The notes under the pieces are model-generated. The model saw nothing but the letters and a program-made list of their open reading frames with translations, did not search any database and was not told where the DNA came from. Both the position numbers and the translations under genes were made by a program. Below are positions 8,155 through 17,361 of a stretch of 64,000 nucleotides of DNA, one piece after another; position 1 is the first letter of the stretch, and each line of letters opens with the position of its first letter. This stretch comes from Fibrobacteria bacterium (lineage in GTDB: Bacteria; Fibrobacterota; Fibrobacteria; UBA11236; JADFYW01), in assembly GCA_015232855.1 (NCBI GenBank), contig JADFYW010000001.1, forward strand, positions 120,830-184,829. Direction: 5' to 3'.

Positions 8155-11100
8155 ATGTCCAATTTCGTTCATTTACATACCCATTCAGAATACTCTATGC
8201 TCAGTGGTGCAATGCGCATCAATGATTTGTTGGCGAAAGCCCATGAACTCAACATGGACAGTATCGCCCTCACGGACCATGGGAATATGTTCGGCACTCT
8301 GGAGTTTTACAATGCTGCACAAAAATCAGGTATAAAGCCCATCATTGGCTGTGATCTCTTTATTACCGAAGATCTCACCAAGCGGGATTATACATCTGAG
8401 GAACCTTTGTATCACAGACTCATTTTAATAGCCCAGACCAATACTGGTTATAAAAATCTTTTACAAATATGTTCTGAAGGTTATATGAAGGGCTTTTTGC
8501 AAAAGCCACGCATAAGTCATGAGGTACTCAGTAAGTATTCTGATGGTCTCATTTGTCTTACCAGCAATTATCAAGGGGAATTAGGCTATCATTTGCTGAA
8601 AGGTGAAACAAAAAAAGCAGAGCGACTCCTCGATAACTACGTAAAATACTTTACCAAAGAAAACATTTACCTCTGTCTCCAAAACCATGGGCTTGAAGAA
8701 GAACAAACCATAAATAAAATATTTCACGACCTGCATAAAAACGCAGGCTACCAACTTGTTGCAGACAACGATACTCATTACATCAATCGTGAAGACAGCG
8801 AGGCCCATGATATACTCATATGCATTGATGGCGGTTGGAAACTCGACGACCCACAACGTCCTCGTTTTTGTTCTAACCAGTATTATATGCGCTCCCCTGA
8901 AGAAATGGCAACGTTGTTTGGCAATTATCCCGGAGCTATTGAAAATACGGTAAAAATCGCCGACTCCTGTAATGTTGAAATCGAATTTGGAAAATTATAC
9001 TGGCCCAAATGCCCAATCCCACCGGAATTTGAAAGCGATTTTGCCTATCTTACCCATCTGTCAAAAGAAGGCTTAAAAAAACGTTTCGAAACTGTTACCG
9101 ACGATATGATGCAACGTCTTGAGTTTGAGCTGGATATCATGAAAAAAATGGATGTCTCTGGTTATATGCTCATTGTAGAAGACTTTATTAATGCCGCAAA
9201 ACAAATGGATATCCCAGTGGGGCCAGGACGTGGTTCCGCAGTTGGGTCGTTGGTCAGTTATGCAATCGGTATAACCGATATAAATCCTCTACGGTTCAAT
9301 CTCCTTTTTGAACGATTTTTAAATCCTGAACGGGTAAGCATGCCCGATATTGATACGGATTTTTCTGACCTGGATAGGGGTAAAGTAATAAAATATGTAG
9401 TTGATAAATACGGTTCAGAATCTGTTGCCCAAATCGTGACCTATGGCAGAATGAAAGCCAAAATGGTATTAAGAGATGTGGGAAGGGTAATGGGGTTTGA
9501 GGCCCAGGAAATCAACCGTATCTGTAAATTATTCCCCCCCGACAAACCCTTTGCCAAATTACAAGAAGCCATTGACTCTTCTCCTGATCTTAAAAAAGAA
9601 CTGGAAGCATCTTCCCGGACGGATCGCCTCCAGGAGATTGCTCTCAAACTGGAGGGACTTGTACGCCAGGCAGGCATGCATGCTGCAGCGGTTATTATCG
9701 CACCCGAGCCCGTAATCAATTTTGCGCCGCTCTTTAAACAACCTGATTCAGAACAAATCATGATACAATATGATAAGCATTTTTCTGAAGATATTGGATT
9801 GCTTAAAATGGACTTCCTGGGTCTGCGCAACTTGTCTGTCATTAAAGACTGTATCAGCCAGATTGAAAAGGACACCGGTAATAAACTCGACCCCTTGGAG
9901 TTCCCAGAAAAAGATCCCAAGACACTGGACCTCTTTGGGCAAGGGCAGACCGTGGGTGTATTCCAGTTTGAGTCAGGAGGTATGCAGGATTACCTTCGAA
10001 AACTAAAGCCCTCCGGTATTGAAGATCTCATCGCAATGAACGCATTGTACCGGCCGGGGCCCATTGAAAACATTCCCAGTTACATCGCAAGGAAAAACGG
10101 TAGTGAAGACCTGGATTATTTTCACCCCGATTTAAAAGATATTCTGGGAGAAACTTACGGCGTTATTGTGTACCAAGAGCAGGTAATGCAAATAGCTCAG
10201 GTACTGTCGGGGTTTACCCTGGGTGGAGCTGATGAGATGCGACGAGCCATGGCCAAGAAAAAAGAAGAAAAAATGGCTGAGTTAAAACCTAAGTTTGTTA
10301 ACGGAGCGGTAGAACGCGGATACACAAAAAATGTCGCCGAAAAAATCTGGGATGTATTAGTTCCCTTTTCCAGTTATGCTTTTAACAAATCTCACTCGGC
10401 GGCCTATGCCACAATTTCTTACCAAACCGGATATCTAAAAGCGCACTTTCCTGCTCAGTTTATGGCAGCCAACATGACGTCGGAACTGAATGACACCGAC
10501 CGGTTGGTTATTCTGTTAAACGACTGTCGTCAAATGGGGATAGAAGTAAACGGCCCGAATGTAAACGAAAGCGCCCCTGTTTTTGTAAGTAGAAATAATG
10601 CTATTGTGTATGGACTTGCCGGCATAAAAAATGTGGGGGTAGGAGCCGCTACCAGCATTATGAAAGAGCGAAAAGCAAATGGCCCCTTTACAAATATTGG
10701 GGAATTCTGCCGCAGGATTGATACATCAGAATTAAACCGCCGTGCTGTAGAGTCCCTCATATTAGCGGGAGCCCTGGATGAGCTTTCTGGCAATCGGGCC
10801 CAACAGTTTGCCTCAGTAGAACAGTCCCTTTTAATTGCTCAAAAATATCAGCATGATCAGGAAATCGGCCAGACTTCACTATTTCAGGTCGATGATGAAG
10901 ATGACTCAGGGCTTCATGATGAACTTGTGCAACCCGATGTAGAGCCCTGGCCCTATAACGAAATGTTAGCTAAAGAAAAAGAAGTTTTGGGGTTATATCT
11001 CTCTGGCCACCCCCTCGAAACATACCGCATGGAATTAAAAGCATTTACATCTTCGCCCCTGGACGCTGATTCGCTGGGTAGGCTTACCATGGATACCGAT

Positions 11101-11604
11101 GTCATACTCGGTGGCATTTTGTCCGGATTACGCACCCGTATTTCAAAGCGTGATAACCGGGTATTTGCCTTTGGCGTATTGGAAGATTTTACCGGGAAAA
11201 CAGAATTAGTTTTTTGGTCCGATGTATATGAAAAAGTTCGGGAAAACATAGAATTAGATGCTATTCTTCTGGTACACGGAAAAATCAAACGTGATGATAA
11301 TAACCCTCAGGCATATAAACTCATTGTAAACAGGGTACTTCCCATAACTGAGGCCAGAGCAAGGCTTACCCAGGGTGTCCATGTAAAATTAGCCACCGCT
11401 GGTCTCCAGAAAGAAACATTAAAACAAACACATATGCTGGCATCACGGTATGACGGGAATTGTAGTTTTTTCTTGCATATGGAGTTGCCAGATACAAATA
11501 CGCATATCATTAAAAGTGAAAATATTAAAGTAACTGCTGACAAAGATTTTACAACAGAACTGGAAAAAATAGCAGGCAAAGAGCGGGTTTGGATATCAAA
11601 GTAA
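8155..11604 (+). CDS. dnaE: DNA polymerase III alpha subunit (replicative polymerase)
   Basis: DnaE is the catalytic subunit of the chromosomal replicase. At 1149 residues it is close to the usual 1160. The N-terminal PHP domain opens with HLHTHSEYSMLSG; the palm contains GPGRGSAVGSLVSYA and PDIDTDF (about residues 396-402), which carries two catalytic aspartates, and KMDFLGLRNL (about residue 550) has the third. Helix-hairpin-helix, OB-fold and C-terminal regions follow, including SGHPLETYR. There is no 3'-5' exonuclease insertion, so this is DnaE rather than PolC. It is preceded by the helicase-associated gene with a 4-base gap and followed 82 bases later by dCMP deaminase. Confidence 0.98.
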   Translation: MSNFVHLHTHSEYSMLSGAMRINDLLAKAHELNMDSIALTDHGNMFGTLEFYNAAQKSGIKPIIGCDLFITEDLTKRDYTSEEPLYHRLILIAQTNTGYKNLLQICSEGYMKGFLQKPRISHEVLSKYSDGLICLTSNYQGELGYHLLKGETKKAERLLDNYVKYFTKENIYLCLQNHGLEEEQTINKIFHDLHKNAGYQLVADNDTHYINREDSEAHDILICIDGGWKLDDPQRPRFCSNQYYMRSPEEMATLFGNYPGAIENTVKIADSCNVEIEFGKLYWPKCPIPPEFESDFAYLTHLSKEGLKKRFETVTDDMMQRLEFELDIMKKMDVSGYMLIVEDFINAAKQMDIPVGPGRGSAVGSLVSYAIGITDINPLRFNLLFERFLNPERVSMPDIDTDFSDLDRGKVIKYVVDKYGSESVAQIVTYGRMKAKMVLRDVGRVMGFEAQEINRICKLFPPDKPFAKLQEAIDSSPDLKKELEASSRTDRLQEIALKLEGLVRQAGMHAAAVIIAPEPVINFAPLFKQPDSEQIMIQYDKHFSEDIGLLKMDFLGLRNLSVIKDCISQIEKDTGNKLDPLEFPEKDPKTLDLFGQGQTVGVFQFESGGMQDYLRKLKPSGIEDLIAMNALYRPGPIENIPSYIARKNGSEDLDYFHPDLKDILGETYGVIVYQEQVMQIAQVLSGFTLGGADEMRRAMAKKKEEKMAELKPKFVNGAVERGYTKNVAEKIWDVLVPFSSYAFNKSHSAAYATISYQTGYLKAHFPAQFMAANMTSELNDTDRLVILLNDCRQMGIEVNGPNVNESAPVFVSRNNAIVYGLAGIKNVGVGAATSIMKERKANGPFTNIGEFCRRIDTSELNRRAVESLILAGALDELSGNRAQQFASVEQSLLIAQKYQHDQEIGQTSLFQVDDEDDSGLHDELVQPDVEPWPYNEMLAKEKEVLGLYLSGHPLETYRMELKAFTSSPLDADSLGRLTMDTDVILGGILSGLRTRISKRDNRVFAFGVLEDFTGKTELVFWSDVYEKVRENIELDAILLVHGKIKRDDNNPQAYKLIVNRVLPITEARARLTQGVHVKLATAGLQKETLKQTHMLASRYDGNCSFFLHMELPDTNTHIIKSENIKVTADKDFTTELEKIAGKERVWISK

Positions 11605-11686
11605 CAATGAAAAGCCCTCGTCTGCTGATTACATTACTACATCATAACCATTTTGAATGATGTTATAACAAATAGAGGAGGACACC

Positions 11687-12187
11687 ATGACCCAGTCTTC
11701 TGAACATGAGTCTACAAGTACTTCCAGACCATCATGGGATGATTATTTTATGGAAGTTGCCCATGCTATTTCTAAAAGAGCCACCTGTGACAGAGGCAAA
11801 AGCGGCTGTGTCATTGCCCGTGACAAGCAACTACTGGTTTCGGGATACGTCGGCTCTCCACTTGGCTTTGCTCACTGTGACGATGTGGGGCACCAGATAA
11901 AAAAAGTAACCCATGAAACAGGTGAAGTAACCGAACATTGTGTTCGCACGGTTCATGCCGAACAAAATGCAATCTGTCAGGCAGCCAAACTTGGTGTTTC
12001 TATAAAAGGAGCTACACTTTACTGCAGGATGACACCCTGCCGTACCTGCGCTATGCTAATTATCAATTGCGGTATATGTCGCGTAGTGTGTGAACGAAAA
12101 TACCATGCAGGTGGGGAATCAGAAGAAATGTTTAAAAATGCAGGCATCGATCTCGAATACAAGCACCAGGAAGTTCAGGACTATTGA
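11687..12187 (+). CDS. dCMP deaminase (ComEB-type)
   Basis: A 166-residue zinc-dependent cytidine/deoxycytidylate deaminase. The HAEQNAICQA motif (near residue 90) supplies the zinc-binding His and catalytic Glu, and PCRTC (near residue 117) supplies the two Cys ligands. In the family dCMP is converted to dUMP, feeding dTMP synthesis. The region between the N terminus and the HAE motif contains SGCVIARD and GYVGSPLGFAHC, as in ComEB/dCMP deaminases. A strong GAGGAGG precedes the ATG. The stop codon overlaps the start of the DUF1848 gene, so the two are translationally coupled. A related nucleotide or tRNA deaminase is less likely given the dCMP-type insert. Confidence 0.9.
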   Translation: MTQSSEHESTSTSRPSWDDYFMEVAHAISKRATCDRGKSGCVIARDKQLLVSGYVGSPLGFAHCDDVGHQIKKVTHETGEVTEHCVRTVHAEQNAICQAAKLGVSIKGATLYCRMTPCRTCAMLIINCGICRVVCERKYHAGGESEEMFKNAGIDLEYKHQEVQDY

Positions 12188-13065
12188 AGCGAAAACCCAT
12201 TATTTCCGTTTCACGCAGGACGGATGTGCCTGCGTTTTATGGTGATTGGTTTATGCACCGACTAAAAGCAGGCTTCGCATCCTATAGAAATCCCTTCAAC
12301 GGTCAGACTTATTCCGTATCTCTTAAACGAGAAGATGTATCTTGTTTCGTCTTTTGGTCCAAAAATTATTTACATTTTCTCAAACATCTCCCTGAAATCA
12401 AACGTCTGGGTTATGGTCTCTTTTTTAATTTCACTATTACCGCACTCCCCCGCCCATTTGAAAACAATGTAGTCGATACCACAACTGCTATTAACACTCT
12501 AAAGCAACTATCTGACAACTATTCTCCCCGGCATCTCAACTGGCGATACGATCCCATAGTTATTTCAGACATCACCGGTTACGACCATCACAAGAAGACC
12601 TTTGAACAACTGGCCAGGCAATTAGAAGGCCATGTCCATCGCTGTTACATTAGCTTTGTCAACGGGTACGGGAAGGTAAAACGAGCCTTTGAAGTTATCC
12701 GCCAACAAAAAAGTATTACTGTTTACTCTCCTGAGCAGGCTCAGAAACTAAAACTGCTGGAACAACTATCTGAGATAGCAACTGCCCATGGGATGAATAT
12801 ATACTCCTGCTGCGATGATACTCTGGTGCAAAGCTCTATAAAAAAAGGTCGTTGTATAGACGGCAATCTCATTGCTTCACTATATCCCTCAACTCCTGGA
12901 GTGAAGAAAGGCCCTACCAGAAAAGAATGCGGCTGTACCGAAAGTATTGATATCGGTGCTTATGACACCTGCCCCCATGGATGTACATACTGTTATGCCA
13001 ACAGTAATATTCAAAAAGCAACATCCCACCTTCATAACCATAACATTCTATCTGAAACCCTGTAA
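12184..13065 (+). CDS. DUF1848 family protein with C-terminal Cys cluster
   Basis: The 293-residue protein opens with ISVSRRTDVPAFYGDW, the hallmark of the DUF1848 family, followed by FWSKN and NFTIT segments and by LNWRYDP. Near residue 260 lies TCPHGCTYCYAN, a CxxxCxxC-type cluster like the iron-sulfur motif of radical SAM enzymes but placed at the C terminus, with more Cys (CGC) just before it. The family is suspected to be a circularly arranged radical-SAM-like enzyme; its function is unknown to me. It starts with TTG at 12184, overlapping the dCMP deaminase stop by four bases, with AGGA just upstream. The tight coupling suggests a linked role, but none can be named. Confidence 0.8.
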   Translation: MKRKPIISVSRRTDVPAFYGDWFMHRLKAGFASYRNPFNGQTYSVSLKREDVSCFVFWSKNYLHFLKHLPEIKRLGYGLFFNFTITALPRPFENNVVDTTTAINTLKQLSDNYSPRHLNWRYDPIVISDITGYDHHKKTFEQLARQLEGHVHRCYISFVNGYGKVKRAFEVIRQQKSITVYSPEQAQKLKLLEQLSEIATAHGMNIYSCCDDTLVQSSIKKGRCIDGNLIASLYPSTPGVKKGPTRKECGCTESIDIGAYDTCPHGCTYCYANSNIQKATSHLHNHNILSETL

Positions 13066-13244
13066 CAGATATAAAATCTTTCAAACCCAGGTACCATCCG
13101 CTTTAATGGAAGTGTGCTGCAGGTGTACCAAAGAGAAGGCTGGAAAGCCATTCAGGTTTCGTGAAAACTATCAAATGGAGTTCAAAAACATGACCCCCAG
13201 TAAAATAAGAGAAAACTCTTCAATGCAACAAAAAGTAATCTCGC

Positions 13245-14318
13245 TCAGCCTTTTAGTTTTGCAAACTCCCTCATACAATCAATCAGGGCCGTAACACCTT
13301 CTTCTGGCATCGCGTTGTAAATTGAAGCACGAAACCCACCGATGGAGCGATGTCCTTTTAATCCACTTAAACCCCTCTCAAGAGCAAATTGAAGAAATTC
13401 TGCGTCAAGCCCTTCTTTAGTCATAACAAAAGGCACGTTCATAAATGAACGGTCTTCTTTAACCGCAGCCCCTTTATACAATGGGTTCGAATCAATTTCT
13501 TCGTAGAGCCGGTTGGCTTTTGCTTCATTTATCTTCTGTATTGCAGCAACACCGCCCTTGTTCTTGAGCCATTTTAAAGTTTCTTTAGCTACAAACAAAG
13601 AAAAAACAGGAGGGGTATTAAACATGGATACTTTATCAATATGAGTTTGGTAATTAAGCATGGTAGGTATTTCTCTTTTAACTTTTCCGAGCATATCTTC
13701 CCGGACAATAGCCAGGGTAATTCCCGCAGGCCCCATATTCTTTTGAGCGCCGGCATAAATAAGGCCAAATTTAGAGACATCAAAAGTCCGGCTGAAAATA
13801 TCAGAAGACATATCTGCAACCATAGGTACGCTAGTCTCTGGAAAATTATGGTATTGTGTACCGTAAATGGTATTGTTCGATGTAATATGCAGGTACGAAG
13901 CATCACCAGGTATATCTGTCACTTTAGGGATATAAGAAAAAGTAGATTCAGCTGAAGAGGCAAGTACTTCAACATTACCAAACAACTTTGCTTCTTTAAT
14001 GGCCTTTTTACTCCAGGTACCGGTTTCTATATAAGCAGCCTTTGCCTGGCTATCTAATAGGTTGTAGGGGACCATTAAGAACTGTGTACTGGCACCGCCC
14101 TGCAAAAAGAGTACTTTATAGTTTTCCGGTAAATTCAAGAGCTCTGTCACCAAAGCCATGGCTTCATCCATTACGGGCATAATTTCCTGGCTGCGGTGAG
14201 ACATCTCCAGAATAGATAACCCGGTATCTTTGAAATTTTTAACAGCAGCCGCAGAAGACTCGAATACTTCTTTGGGTAATACGGCGGGCCCTGCGCTGAA
14301 ATTGAACACTTCTTTCAT
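13245..14318 (-). CDS. serC: Phosphoserine aminotransferase
   Basis: SerC is a PLP enzyme converting 3-phosphohydroxypyruvate to phosphoserine in serine synthesis (and acting in pyridoxal phosphate synthesis in some bacteria). The 357 residues start FNFSAGPAVLP, the class V aminotransferase opening of SerC; SHRSQEI and LQGGASTQF follow, and the PLP-binding lysine lies in YAGAQKNMGPAG (near residue 195). GHRSIGGFRASIYNA near the end is the usual SerC C terminus. AGGAGA stands eight bases before the ATG. It is the last gene of a hisS-queF-serC series, 46 bases after queF. No serA or serB is in the window. Confidence 0.97.
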   Translation of the reverse strand: MKEVFNFSAGPAVLPKEVFESSAAAVKNFKDTGLSILEMSHRSQEIMPVMDEAMALVTELLNLPENYKVLFLQGGASTQFLMVPYNLLDSQAKAAYIETGTWSKKAIKEAKLFGNVEVLASSAESTFSYIPKVTDIPGDASYLHITSNNTIYGTQYHNFPETSVPMVADMSSDIFSRTFDVSKFGLIYAGAQKNMGPAGITLAIVREDMLGKVKREIPTMLNYQTHIDKVSMFNTPPVFSLFVAKETLKWLKNKGGVAAIQKINEAKANRLYEEIDSNPLYKGAAVKEDRSFMNVPFVMTKEGLDAEFLQFALERGLSGLKGHRSIGGFRASIYNAMPEEGVTALIDCMREFAKLKG

Positions 14319-14364
14319 TTAAATACTCTCCTGTTGTATAATCTGCTTGTAGTTTAAGAAAAAA

Positions 14365-14781
14365 TCATCTTTTTGTAAAAATTGCCAGGGCTGTGGTTTG
14401 AATACCACCGCGCATATTAAAAACGCCCTTAATCTCCATTTTGCGAGGTTTGCAGGCCTTAACACAATCATCAAGTACTTTATTAACCACATGTTCATGG
14501 AAAACCCCAACATCCCGATAAGAAAACATGTATTCTTTGAGGCTTTTAAGCTCAAGGCAATGTTCAAAAGGTACATACTCAATAAATAGAGTTGCAAAAT
14601 CAGGGAGACCTGTTTTTGGACAAATACAGGTAAACTCCGGAATAGACACCGTTATGGATGTTTGGCTTTCGGGGTATTGAAACTCCCAGGTATCAATAGA
14701 GGGTGTTTTAAGCTCAGGGATGTGATGCTGAAGTCCCTCATAATTTTGAGGCTGGTCTGCATTAGTTTTTTTTTCTGTCAT
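14365..14781 (-). CDS. queF: NADPH-dependent 7-cyano-7-deazaguanine reductase QueF (short type)
   Basis: QueF reduces preQ0 to preQ1 in queuosine tRNA modification. The 138-residue size is the unimodular, YkvM-type form. The catalytic cysteine is C54 in CPKTGLPDF, with the conserved Asp seven residues later, and the substrate-binding VPFEHCLELKSLKEY follows, as do FHEHVVNK and NMRGGI. It lies 18 bases after hisS and upstream of serC, so all three likely share a message. Another enzyme of the same pathway, queD, is elsewhere in this window (46175-46540), not in this operon. No preQ1 riboswitch was recognised upstream. Confidence 0.96.
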   Translation of the reverse strand: MTEKKTNADQPQNYEGLQHHIPELKTPSIDTWEFQYPESQTSITVSIPEFTCICPKTGLPDFATLFIEYVPFEHCLELKSLKEYMFSYRDVGVFHEHVVNKVLDDCVKACKPRKMEIKGVFNMRGGIQTTALAIFTKR

Positions 14782-14799
14782 AAAAATATCTTCCCAAGT

Positions 14800-16059
14800 C
14801 TACAGGTCATCAAAAGCGACTATTGCTTGTTCCCGTGTCTCTAAATTTTTCACTTCAAAATGTCCCGCAGGTGCTTTGTCAGAACCAAAAAATATCACCT
14901 TATCGGCCCCGCTCTCAACAGCCTGAGACATTTGCTTTTTTACTTTAACTGATTCCAGTGGGTACAAGACTTTTTTACCCCGCCCACGCAGAGCCCGGGC
15001 AAAAGATAACAGATCAGCATCAACATCTCCGAAGGTAACGATAAAATAATCCGGACCATAAATTTTTTCTGGAAGCAGTCCTTTTTCTTTTAGCAATTCA
15101 TAAAGTACTACGTCTCCAATACCAAATCCAACTCCGCTCAATTGCTTGCCTCCAAGATTGGCAAGCAGATTATCATACCGGCCTCCTCCTGCAATAGCTC
15201 TCAGGGATTTATTGCGGTCAAACACTTCAAACACTACCCCTGTGTAATAATCGAGCCCTCTAATAATGGACAAATCGAGCTGTAGATAGCCTGTGTACCC
15301 TACTCTTTCAAGCGTGTTAAAGAGCTCTTCGAGCTCTGTTACAGCATCGTCCAGCAGTCCTCCACATTGCATTTGTTTCAATTCAGAAAGTGTTGTGGCA
15401 TTCAGGAACGAATTGATTGATTCTATCGCGCCTTGTGAAATTGATAAATCTGTCAGCATTTTATTAAATAAATCTTCGGTTATCTTCCCCCGCTTATCTA
15501 ACACCCGATAAACCTGACCTATTTTGTCTTCAGGTATTTGAGCGGCTAAAAATTCTCGAATAAGCCTTCTGCTTGAAAGACCTACGGCAAAGTCCTTATC
15601 GTTAAGCCCAAAAGCACAAAGCATCTCTATTACAGCTGAAATCAAATCGGCCTCAGCCGTTAGACTTGTGCACCCAATTATATCCATATTAAGTTGGTAA
15701 AATTCACGCAGCCGGCCCTTTTGGGCCCGCTCATAACGATAAAGACGCGGTACTGCAAACCACCTCAAAGGAAACTTTAATTCCGGTGCTTTTAAATTAA
15801 CCATACGAGCAAGACTCGGGGTTAGCTCTGGACGTAAAGCCAGATCTCTTCCGCCTTTGTCTTTAAAGCAGTACAATTGTTCGACAATTTCTTCACCTGA
15901 TTTTTGTGTATATAACTCAAGCTGTTCGAACACAGGGCCTTCATATTCTTCGTATCCGAAAGCTTTACAGGTGTTTTTCCAGATAGAAAAAATGTGGTTC
16001 TGAACCCTCATTAAATTCGGATAAAAATCTCGGGTTCCTTTGGGTGATTTAAATGCCAA
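14800..16059 (-). CDS. hisS: Histidine--tRNA ligase
   Basis: A class II aminoacyl-tRNA synthetase of 419 residues. It opens with KSPKGTRDFYP, the HisRS signature, has motif 2 near RYERAQKGRLREFYQ, the histidine-binding RGLDYYTG loop, and motif 3 near SGVGFGIGD, followed by the C-terminal anticodon-binding domain (from about residue 330). The start is a TTG at 16059, supported by GAGG seven bases upstream. It heads the hisS-queF-serC group. The long region upstream (about 500 bases, shared with divergent surE) has no T-box consensus that I could find. Confidence 0.97.
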   Translation of the reverse strand: MAFKSPKGTRDFYPNLMRVQNHIFSIWKNTCKAFGYEEYEGPVFEQLELYTQKSGEEIVEQLYCFKDKGGRDLALRPELTPSLARMVNLKAPELKFPLRWFAVPRLYRYERAQKGRLREFYQLNMDIIGCTSLTAEADLISAVIEMLCAFGLNDKDFAVGLSSRRLIREFLAAQIPEDKIGQVYRVLDKRGKITEDLFNKMLTDLSISQGAIESINSFLNATTLSELKQMQCGGLLDDAVTELEELFNTLERVGYTGYLQLDLSIIRGLDYYTGVVFEVFDRNKSLRAIAGGGRYDNLLANLGGKQLSGVGFGIGDVVLYELLKEKGLLPEKIYGPDYFIVTFGDVDADLLSFARALRGRGKKVLYPLESVKVKKQMSQAVESGADKVIFFGSDKAPAGHFEVKNLETREQAIVAFDDL

Positions 16060-16562
16060 TAGACTGCCTCAGCTAAAAAGTTAATAATCAACAACAATAG
16101 CCAGGAAAACTAATACTCTCATCGTATTTTTTCTACACTAACTGCCTTCTTTTTTTAATCTTCACCCAAAATTTCACCTCAAAATTATGGTATGCATATT
16201 AATTTCCACCCTTGTGAATCCCCTTTTTCGTTCACAAAGGATATTAACTTTCAAGATTAAGAATGAGGATTTCTACACCCCTGTTCATGGAGAACACGTT
16301 ATCCTTCATCAACCATAAAAAATCACCGAATTGGGATGAAAATCATCACTATTTTTCTATGAAAAGAAATCCTTTTTTTTCAGGGGGTAATTTACTTTTC
16401 AGCCTTTATTTACAGGGCTAAAAAAGCCATCTATTAACTTGAATAGACGTACGTTTTTTTTTAAGTTTCTATTATTGGAATTTCCTCAAATGGAGCTCTT
16501 TATTTAAGCACAAATCCCGCTTTTTTTTTGCGGAAACCTATATACCGCATGGCTAGAAATAG
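16060..16562. other. 503-base intergenic region between divergent hisS and surE
   Basis: No open reading frame, tRNA or known riboswitch was recognised. The region is A/T-rich with many T tracts. It holds several small inverted repeats: TTGTGAA (16212-16218) with TTCACAA (16231-16237), GGGCT/AGCCA-type arms near 16415, and CCGC-T9-GCGG near 16508. It must contain the promoters of hisS and surE, but I could not identify either convincingly. A small RNA is possible. Confidence 0.5.
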
Positions 16563-17327
16563 ATGAAAATTTTAATTACAAATGATGACGGCTGCCAAAG
16601 TACGTTTATCATTCCATTAATTGAGGAACTCGGCCATGAGCATGAACTATTTTTGGTGGTTCCCGACAGTGAACAATCTGCAATAAGTCAGGCCATCACC
16701 ATTAACAGTAGTCTGAGATACGAGCCTCTAACCGGCAAACCCTTTCCTGCCTTTCAGGTAGCCGGTTCACCTTCTGACTGTGTTAAATTAGCCGTATGCC
16801 ATTTATTTAAAGATGTTTCTTTCGATCTGGTAGTATCAGGCATCAATCCCGGAGAAAACGCAGGGTTAAGCTCGCTTTATTCAGGCACCGTAGCAGGCGC
16901 CAGAGAAGGAGCAACCTGGGGTATTCCCTCTGTTTCCCTTTCTATTTGGGACAAATCCCTGGTTCATACTAAAAATGCCGCCAAATGGTTTTCTCAGATC
17001 CTTGATATACCGGGGCTTTTCAACTTTGCTCCCGGAACGTTTTGGAATGTAAACTTTCCGGACTGTGAACCGTCAGCGATATGTGGTACCCGGGTTTGTA
17101 ATATGAGTACAGCCATTTTTGACGATGAATATATTGAACACAAAACCGTCCGGGGGCACAGTGAATATTGGTTATATGGTTTTAAAGATAAGTCACAATT
17201 CCTTCCCGAAGCAGATGATTTGGGTCTTGACCAACACTATATTACCATCACACCACTCCAGGTTGACCAGACCTGCCAGTCTGAAACTACCCGGCTTCAA
17301 CAATATACGCAACAACTAACACGATAA
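16563..17327 (+). CDS. surE: 5'/3'-nucleotidase SurE
   Basis: SurE is a metal-dependent survival-protein phosphatase acting on nucleoside 5'- and 3'-monophosphates. The N terminus MKILITNDDG carries the two adjacent metal-binding Asp residues; PDSEQSA supplies the conserved Ser and SGINPGENAG (near residue 91) the metal-ligand Asn. YSGTVAGAREG follows as in the family. The length of 254 residues is normal. It lies 34 bases upstream of gyrA on the same strand and may share its message, though gyrA has its own good ribosome binding site. Confidence 0.95.
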   Translation: MKILITNDDGCQSTFIIPLIEELGHEHELFLVVPDSEQSAISQAITINSSLRYEPLTGKPFPAFQVAGSPSDCVKLAVCHLFKDVSFDLVVSGINPGENAGLSSLYSGTVAGAREGATWGIPSVSLSIWDKSLVHTKNAAKWFSQILDIPGLFNFAPGTFWNVNFPDCEPSAICGTRVCNMSTAIFDDEYIEHKTVRGHSEYWLYGFKDKSQFLPEADDLGLDQHYITITPLQVDQTCQSETTRLQQYTQQLTR

Positions 17328-17361
17328 CATTTACTGACTAATATTTTTTAAAGGAACTTAC

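Noticed and set aside
12947-13294. A 115-codon open frame on the plus strand after the DUF1848 start
   Set aside because: Most of it overlaps the Cys-cluster end of DUF1848 in another frame and the tail of serC on the other strand; it has no ribosome binding site and no recognisable protein.
16060-16562. T-box leader for hisS
   Set aside because: The T-box consensus TGGNACCGCG and a specifier stem could not be found.
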